Part shown: positions 42,449 to 47,680 of the stretch, in pieces
How positions within the stretch are numbered: position 1 is the first letter of the stretch
How the letters are laid out: every line of letters begins with the position of its first letter
NCBI RefSeq assembly: GCF_001884135.1
Contig: NZ_MAOC01000062.1
Location: 1 to 47,680, forward strand
Source: Bacillus nitratireducens
GTDB taxonomy: Bacteria > Bacillota > Bacilli > Bacillales > Bacillaceae_G
Reading direction: 5' to 3'
DNA length: 47,680 nucleotides
Notes under the pieces: generated by a model
The model's input: the letters and a program-made list of their open reading frames with translations, nothing else
Told to the model about the DNA's origin: nothing
Database searches by the model: none
Made by a program: the position numbers and the translations under genes

Positions 42449-42487
42449 GTACAAATCCCCTTACAGATAATGTAAGGGGATTTGTAC
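42449..42487. terminator. Perfect 17-bp palindrome
   Basis: GTACAAATCCCCTTACA (42449-42465) and its exact complement (42471-42487), 5-base loop. A very stable hairpin between the esterase side and the kinase-regulator gene; no T-run, so it could be an mRNA-stabilising or two-way terminator. Confidence 0.55.
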
Positions 42488-42640
42488 TGCTTAATGAAAT
42501 ATTATCGTCTTCCATCCGAACTTCCATAAGTTTTTTTTTCGGGAAGATAGGCTCATTAATTGGCGGAGCAGGCGTAAATATATCAAAAGAATATACAACT
42601 TGAGTACCATTGGAAAATCCTACAGCTTCTATAATATATT
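42488..42640 (-). pseudogene. Protein-like remnant after the kinase-regulator gene
   Basis: Minus strand, another frame overlapping the gene end: EYIIEAVGFSNGTQVVYSFD, IFTPAPPINEPIFPKKK, continuing through the palindrome to a stop near 42446. It looks like real coding sequence but has no start. Unidentified. Confidence 0.3.
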
Positions 42641-44422
42641 CTTTGTTCGCGCCATTTTGATTGCTTCTTCGCGATTGTTGACGCCGAGCTTCGAGTAAAG
42701 ATTCGAGCAGTAATTGCGTATCGTTCCCTCCGATAAAAACAGCTTAGAAGCAATTGTTTTGTAGCGAAGCCCGTACGACAGATGTCCCAAAATTTCCATC
42801 TCGCGTTTCGTAAGTCCATACGGGTAGTTTTCCTTACTTGAGCTGACCTTTTCCAGTTGCTCGCGTTGACGCTTCATTTCTTCGAAGACTCGTGTAGCGA
42901 CAGATTGATTAATCCAGGTTCCTCCATTATAAATAAGTTTCAAAATCTCTATCATTTCACGTGGATGAATTGACTTTAGCACGTAGCCTTCCGCTCCATG
43001 CTCCAATGCAGTTGCTGCCTGCAAGGAATCCTCAAACGTTGTCATGAGCACAATCCTAATATCAGGCCAGCTCTGTTTCATCTCAACTAAAGCCTCAAGT
43101 CCGTCCATTCCCGGCATGCGAATATCCATTAGTACGATATCAGGAGGGAACTGCTCACAATATTCTAATGCTTCGCGCCCGTTATTTGCCTTACCGACGA
43201 TGGTAAAATCTGCATGCTGATCTACAAATTGCTCCAAACTGTCGGTAATAAGTGCCTGATCATCAACGATTAACAGGCGGATTTTATCATGTGTAGGCTC
43301 TGTCTGCAACGGAATATTACATATGATAAATGTTCCTTGCTCAGCTTCAGAATGGACTGACAATGTGCCGTGATAGTATTCAAGCCGTTCCTTTATACCA
43401 TTGAGACCAAATCCAAATTGAATTTCTTTCATTCCGATGCCGTTATCTTCAATCTGTAACCGAAGCTGTTTCCTATCAAAGTGGAGTTGAACGGCTATCG
43501 AGCTCGCCTTGCCGTGTCGAACCGCGTTTGTAAGTGACTCTTGAAGACAACGGTATAGGCAAAAGTTTATTTTTTGTATTACTAGGGTTTCATTGCCAAT
43601 CACACGGAATGTAATCGTTGTACCTGTCGATCTCATAAATTCCTCGGTTAATTCTCCCAATGATTCACTTAACAAATGATGTAATGGATTATGCGAGAGC
43701 TGATGAAGATGTTTTCGAATATCATCCAGACTGTTTTGGGCAATACCGACGAGTGAATCAATCCTCTCAAACTGCGAATCTGGCACTGAGGTTCGCAGTG
43801 ATTCGACACCCACGATGAGGGAGGTAAGAGTATGGCCGATTGTGTCATGCAGCTCATGTGACAGTCGGTTGCGTTCTTCTATTAGCGTAAGTTCCTCAAT
43901 CCGCTTAATATGTTGCTCTAGTAGCAGCTTCTGCTCTTGTATAATTTGGGCTTGCTTATGATACTGAATTAAAATATTAAATGCCATCCCAATGAGAAAA
44001 CCAAGGCTGCAGCTAAAGATAGACTCATATGGGAGCTGATTAGCGATCCAACTGTTTAATGCTGGGAATACAATTCCACAGAGGATACCTGTCCACACAT
44101 AGTTTTTATGAATGTTTGCTAAACCAATAATCATTACGAGTAAAACGAAAGACCAGAGCAATCCCGGTGCTACATAAGCTAAATAAAGATAAAATAAGCC
44201 TGCTGCCGTGACATCGACTGCAGGATACCAATCTTCTTTCTTATATCGGACGATTAATGGAGCAAGGTAAACAACTATAGCAAGAGAAAGTACAATCCAA
44301 AATGACGCATTGATTAATGATGGATATATAAAATCAGCACTTATAATTACGAACAGCCAAAATGTTCGAACGGTTACAAATATCCAATCATACCAAAACC
44401 ATTTTTTTATTACTGAGAACAT
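42629..44422 (-). CDS. One-polypeptide two-component system: histidine kinase fused to LuxR-type response regulator
   Basis: 597 residues. Order: five to six membrane spans (about 10-153), HisKA_3 dimerisation helix with phospho-His192 in ERNRLSHELHDTIGHT, HATPase (ESLTNAVRHG, IEDNGIGMKE, FGFGLNGIKERL), then after a short linker (about 372-380) a receiver domain (IRLLIVDDQALITDSLEQ, phospho-Asp433 in IVLMDIRMPGMDG, Lys483) and a NarL/LuxR HTH (GLTKREMEILGHLSYGLRYK, KLFLSEGTIRNYCSNLYSKL). In NarL/LiaRS/DesKR systems these are two proteins; here the fusion is in frame with no internal start at the join, and the DNA-binding part would be tethered to the membrane. It diverges from the double beta-lactamase gene, its likely target. 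Confidence 0.88.
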   Translation of the reverse strand: MFSVIKKWFWYDWIFVTVRTFWLFVIISADFIYPSLINASFWIVLSLAIVVYLAPLIVRYKKEDWYPAVDVTAAGLFYLYLAYVAPGLLWSFVLLVMIIGLANIHKNYVWTGILCGIVFPALNSWIANQLPYESIFSCSLGFLIGMAFNILIQYHKQAQIIQEQKLLLEQHIKRIEELTLIEERNRLSHELHDTIGHTLTSLIVGVESLRTSVPDSQFERIDSLVGIAQNSLDDIRKHLHQLSHNPLHHLLSESLGELTEEFMRSTGTTITFRVIGNETLVIQKINFCLYRCLQESLTNAVRHGKASSIAVQLHFDRKQLRLQIEDNGIGMKEIQFGFGLNGIKERLEYYHGTLSVHSEAEQGTFIICNIPLQTEPTHDKIRLLIVDDQALITDSLEQFVDQHADFTIVGKANNGREALEYCEQFPPDIVLMDIRMPGMDGLEALVEMKQSWPDIRIVLMTTFEDSLQAATALEHGAEGYVLKSIHPREMIEILKLIYNGGTWINQSVATRVFEEMKRQREQLEKVSSSKENYPYGLTKREMEILGHLSYGLRYKTIASKLFLSEGTIRNYCSNLYSKLGVNNREEAIKMARTKNIL

Positions 44423-44712
44423 AGATTATGCACACCTACTTATATTATTTTGAGGTTAATTTACTAAGGATTCAGATTTATCATGTAACATAACTTTAAA
44501 TACGTCAATAAAAAGAGGAAGGAAAGTCAGAGAATAGCTGTTAAATCTGTCACATGATATAGGTGACAGATTATCATACGATTTATATGACATATTTACG
44601 CATGGTGTCATGAAACATTTAGTTGTTTTATCACTATGTTATTTAACAAATTTGAAGTTAAGGTGAGGGAGTGAAGCAACAGAAAATTTTAAAATAATAG
44701 GAGAGATGTGCT
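44423..44712. promoter_or_regulatory. Divergent promoter region with two TGTCA/TGACA palindromes
   Basis: AATCTGTCAC-N9-GTGACAGATT (44544-44572, perfect 10-bp arms) and ATGACA-N13-TGTCAT (44587-44611) lie between the fused sensor-regulator and the double beta-lactamase gene. Inverted sites of this kind suit a LuxR-type response-regulator dimer. AATAGGAGAG before 44713 is the Shine-Dalgarno of the plus-strand gene. Confidence 0.6.
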
Positions 44713-46875
44713 ATGAAGTCATTCATCACTAAAAAAGGAACAACAATTGCTTTAACAGCGACTATACTGGCTGGAACGTTAGTATTACCTACTAATGGAA
44801 ATGTAAACGCAGTGTATAAAAAGACTTTCACCCAACAGGCCGTTGATAAAGCGGCTAATACTGATAATATTCCAGGTGTTATTGTTGCCGTGAAAAATGG
44901 AGATGTAAATTGGTCATATGCTTCTGGTGAAGCAAACATTGAGAGAAATCATAAGGTGGATGCTGACTCTGCCTTCAGGATCGGAAGTACAACGAAGACG
45001 TTTGTCGCGACAGTTATATTACAGCTTGTTGAAGAGAAGAAGCTAAGTCTCGATGATACGGTAGAGAAATGGATGCCGGGACTCTTAAAGGAGAACGGAT
45101 ATGATGGAAACAAAATTACAATCCGACAATTATTAAATCACACGAGCGGAATTCCGGACTTCTTGACTCCAGAGCTTAAGAATAAATTACTTGAAAATCC
45201 AAGTGGAAATTATACACCTGAGCAGTTAATTGCTCGCGCTTTGGAATTAGAGCCAGTAAAGGGGTGGGCATACTCGAGCACAAATACAGTTATTGTGGGG
45301 CTTATTATCCAGAAGGTTACTGGGGAGACATATGCCGAACAGATTAAGAAACGAATTATAGAGCCACTCGGACTTAAAGATACAGTCCTTCCTGGAAGCT
45401 CGATGGATATCCCGAAAAAAAATGCTCGAGGCTACTTGAATACGGGTGATAAATTAGTAGATATTACAGTGCTTAATCCTTCATTTGCTAATGCAGGCGG
45501 TGAAATGATCTCGACAGGAGAAGACTTGACGACGTTTTTCCGCGCATTATTAGGTGGAAAGCTGTTGACACCAGAGATGAAAAAGGAAATGATGACTAGT
45601 ACAGCTGATTCACCATTAGGAAAGTATGGGCTTGGCGTACATGCAACAAAATTGCCGGACGGTACCGAAGTATGGGGGCATGGTGGTGGCATTCCCGGAT
45701 TTACTAACTTTGCAGGTGGAACGGAAGATGGTCAACATGTCATTTCAATAAACATCAATGTACTAGGAGCTGAAAAACATATCAATAATATTTTAGTGTC
45801 AGAATTCACAGGGAAAATTAAGAAGGGACTTACGGATAAAGAAAAGAAAAGGAACCATCGAGAAGAAGTCAAATACGTAATCGATCAGGTAGTAACTAAT
45901 AAAAAAATCCCAAGTGTCATAGCAGGTGGATTAAAAGACGGCAAGCACTGGTCTTATGCTACAGGGATAGCGAGTTACGAGGTACCACGCGCAGTGGAAC
46001 CGAACTTTTCATTTCGTATCGGAAGCATCACGAAGACGTTCACAGCTTCAGTTATACTACAGTTGGCTGAGGAGAAACAATTAAACCTTGATGATTCTGT
46101 TGAAAAATGGCTACCGGGGGTCGTAAAGGGTAATGGTTATGACGGTAACAAAATTACGATTCGTCAGTTACTAAATCATACAAGTGGGATATCATCATAT
46201 ACAGATTTAAATATGCGAGATATTACCTTGCCTCAAAATCCATATCGTTACTATACAGCTGATGAACTAATCGGATTGGGACTTGCCAAGCAGCCTGTAT
46301 TTGCACCAGGAGAGGGCTGGGACTATTCAAATACCAATACGGTGCTAGCTGGTCAAATTATTCAAAAAGTAACGGGAGATTCATATGCAGAACAAATCAG
46401 AAAACGCTTCATCGAACCACTTGGGCTAAAGGAGACATTTGTAATGGAAGCAAATCCTCATATACCAGGGGAGCATGCTACAGGATATAATATGGACAGA
46501 TCAGGTCATTTGTATGATTTGACAGAAATGAATCAATCATGGGCAAATGCAGCGGGAAATATGGTTTCATCTGTCAAAGATTTAACTACTTTCTTCAGTG
46601 CGCTGTTGGGCGGAAAGCTTCTAAATCAAGAGATGATGGACCAGATGCTCACAACAGTAGATTCCCCTATTGGTAAAGTCGGACTAGGAATTTATGAAGA
46701 AAAGACACCGGATGGGCAATCATATTGGGGGCATGCCGGCGGTACTTTTGGGTTTGAATCGAGAGTTGGTGGCTCTCTTGGAGGGGAGCATATTTTAGTA
46801 ACTTCCATAAACACAGTAGGTCCAGAAGTTATGGTGGGTCGGGATGAAATTTTCAATAAAGAATTTGGCCGTTAA
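44713..46875 (+). CDS. Secreted protein with two tandem beta-lactamase/DD-peptidase domains
   Basis: 720 residues. Signal peptide (about 1-33, TIALTATILAGTLVLPTNGN, VNA). Two complete serine beta-lactamase-fold domains (class C/DD-carboxypeptidase type), about 35-365 and 385-715. Domain 1: Ser92-TTK in RIGSTTKTFVA, Tyr187 in WAYSSTN, His323-GGG. Domain 2: Ser438-ITK in RIGSITKTFTA, Tyr538 in WDYSNTN, His674-AGG. Family members normally have one domain, so this is an internal duplication; the repeats are alike over their whole length (TIRQLLNHTSGI, DGNKITIRQLL). It could hydrolyse D-Ala peptides or be a beta-lactam hydrolase. Probably controlled by the divergent kinase-regulator. Terminator at 46881. 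Confidence 0.88.
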   Translation: MKSFITKKGTTIALTATILAGTLVLPTNGNVNAVYKKTFTQQAVDKAANTDNIPGVIVAVKNGDVNWSYASGEANIERNHKVDADSAFRIGSTTKTFVATVILQLVEEKKLSLDDTVEKWMPGLLKENGYDGNKITIRQLLNHTSGIPDFLTPELKNKLLENPSGNYTPEQLIARALELEPVKGWAYSSTNTVIVGLIIQKVTGETYAEQIKKRIIEPLGLKDTVLPGSSMDIPKKNARGYLNTGDKLVDITVLNPSFANAGGEMISTGEDLTTFFRALLGGKLLTPEMKKEMMTSTADSPLGKYGLGVHATKLPDGTEVWGHGGGIPGFTNFAGGTEDGQHVISININVLGAEKHINNILVSEFTGKIKKGLTDKEKKRNHREEVKYVIDQVVTNKKIPSVIAGGLKDGKHWSYATGIASYEVPRAVEPNFSFRIGSITKTFTASVILQLAEEKQLNLDDSVEKWLPGVVKGNGYDGNKITIRQLLNHTSGISSYTDLNMRDITLPQNPYRYYTADELIGLGLAKQPVFAPGEGWDYSNTNTVLAGQIIQKVTGDSYAEQIRKRFIEPLGLKETFVMEANPHIPGEHATGYNMDRSGHLYDLTEMNQSWANAAGNMVSSVKDLTTFFSALLGGKLLNQEMMDQMLTTVDSPIGKVGLGIYEEKTPDGQSYWGHAGGTFGFESRVGGSLGGEHILVTSINTVGPEVMVGRDEIFNKEFGR

Positions 46876-46880
46876 GTTTA

Positions 46881-46925
46881 AAGTCGACATCGTGCCCTTT
46901 ATTTAAGGGGGTGTCGGCTTTTTTG
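46881..46925 (+). terminator. Terminator of the double beta-lactamase gene
   Basis: AAGTCGACA pairs with TGTCGGCTT followed by TTTTT, six bases after the stop. Confidence 0.8.
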
Positions 46926-47422
46926 CTGCGATTTCCATTTTTTGTGTAAGAGAGAAACACGTGCTTCCTGCATTCAGAATAAAATCACATTTAAATAGAT
47001 AAGAAACAAGAGTACCATTACGTCGGCGTATTTATCATTCGATTAGGGGAGCTCCACTAGAAGTATGGCAAGGATTGATTCTTTTTCGGTCATTTGTAAT
47101 AAACTTTGTAATTTATCTATTTTATTGAGTACTCAGAAAAGCTGAAGAGAACTCTTTTATTTTTGTTACGCAATCGGGCTCTATTCTAGAAAAGAGAAGG
47201 GATTTAGATAGGGCATCTAGAAAGCTAAAGTTATTCCAAAAAAAGGGCAGTATTTTCGCCCTGGTCGTCTTCCGATAGGGCGGATAAGACATGAATAACA
47301 AAATAGAATTTGTAGTTTTAAAACAATAGGGCTGACAAAAAAGTAAAAAGAGGGAAACCAGATGAAACAGATTACAACAGAAGGTTTTCGTTCATCAAAA
47401 AATGGGGGAAAAGGAGGGATTC
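46926..47422. other. Gap with degenerate sequence
   Basis: No intact gene. A short frame MNNKIEFVVLKQ (47292-47330) stops after 12 codons and may be a gene start remnant. A small hairpin GGGCAGTATTTTCGCCC is at about 47247-47263. AT content is high until about 47420, then falls sharply. Confidence 0.4.
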
Positions 47423-47680
47423 ATGATGGTACAAAGTATCAAAGGCTTTTCCGAAACAGGACTGCACAAAATACGCAAAGTACTGGTACGATATGTCGAT
47501 TCCGGGAAGATTCCTGGGGTCGTCGCCTTAGTCGGTCGGAACGGTGAGACGCACGTCGAAGCGCTCGGCACGATGCGTCATGATGGTGGTGCGCTGATGC
47601 GCCGGGACACGATCTTTCGTATGGCCTCGACGTCCAAGCCGCTTACGATTGCGGCGGCAATGATCCTGCTCGACGAGTGC
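47423..47680 (+). CDS. Serine hydrolase, beta-lactamase/EstB-like, 5' part (GC-rich)
   Basis: First 86 codons, running off the window. AAAAGGAGGG precedes the ATG by 4-5 bases. MMVQSIKGFSETGLHKIRKV, LVRYVDSGKIPGVVALVGRN, TMRHDGGALMRRDTIFRMAS, TSKPLTIAAAMILLDEC. The nucleophile motif S-T-S-K (RMASTSKPLT) and its surroundings match EstB/class C-like hydrolases of the beta-lactamase fold. The DNA is far richer in G and C than the neighbours (visibly above half), with codons such as CTG, GCG and CGT, so it was probably acquired from a high-GC bacterium. Confidence 0.8.
   Translation, partial: MMVQSIKGFSETGLHKIRKVLVRYVDSGKIPGVVALVGRNGETHVEALGTMRHDGGALMRRDTIFRMASTSKPLTIAAAMILLDEC

Noticed and set aside
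42583-42819. 78-residue minus frame within the kinase-regulator gene
   Set aside because: Shadow of the LuxR HTH coding region in another frame.
47362-47547. 61-residue frame overlapping the edge gene
   Set aside because: It is out of frame with the clear beta-lactamase-fold gene starting at 47423.

Overview
The window looks like part of a large, low-GC plasmid of the Bacillus cereus group (B. cereus, B. thuringiensis, B. anthracis relatives). The reasons are the strong Shine-Dalgarno sites and TTG/GTG starts of a Firmicute, a complete TubR-TubZ-TubY type III partition locus of the kind known from pXO1 and pBtoxis, a second iteron-bearing replication region flanked by two genes of about 565 residues (recalling the 63-kDa replication proteins of the pXO1 minireplicon), and many IS6/IS240- and IS605-type scars. 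No rRNA, tRNA or CRISPR array was seen.

Layout. 1-6.4 kb: small accessory genes (GNAT acetyltransferase, small membrane proteins, a lipoprotein), many hairpin terminators, a dead tnpB end and a plasmid HTH gene killed by two nonsense codons. 6.7-11.2 kb: a P450 BM3-type fatty-acid monooxygenase (heme and reductase domains fused) divergent from a TetR-type regulator, with an IS6-family end just past the P450 stop. 11.6-17.5 kb: a decayed conjugation module on the minus strand: truncated MobP/MobL-type relaxase, RHH accessory protein, an oriT-like hairpin with four 32-bp-spaced iterons, a coiled-coil membrane protein, a frameshifted TcpC-like protein and a CwlT-like wall hydrolase split by a 2.5-kb group II intron whose reverse transcriptase is itself frameshifted. 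17.5-18.8 kb is AT-rich and empty. 18.8-23.9 kb: two divergent replication-type genes around 1.7 kb that hold about 15 iterons, including a 164-bp tandem repeat.

24-30.3 kb: a FadR-like regulator with its own palindromic operator and a fatty-acid hydroxylase; then a drug-resistance stretch: chloramphenicol acetyltransferase with a leader-peptide attenuator, flanked by 19-bp direct repeats, a truncated tyrosine recombinase fused to an orphan IS605 right end (possible omega RNA), a streptogramin B lyase and a VOC protein. 30.7-36.1 kb: centromere-like tubC repeats, tubR, tubZ, tubY and a 2-kb array of degenerate ~390-440-bp repeats. 36.3-38.7 kb: a sporulation-type PAS sensor kinase. 39-47.7 kb: a methyltransferase, an erythromycin esterase-family secreted protein, a one-polypeptide two-component system (kinase fused to a LuxR-type regulator), divergent from a secreted protein with two complete beta-lactamase/DD-peptidase domains, and at the edge a GC-rich third beta-lactamase-fold gene.

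How they fit: the plasmid core is replication (iterons plus two Rep-like proteins) and TubZRY segregation; transfer functions are degenerate, so self-transfer from this module is unlikely; the cargo is lipid oxidation, antibiotic modification, and cell-wall or signalling genes. The least-explained parts are the repeat array beside tubY and the fused sensor-regulator facing the double beta-lactamase protein.
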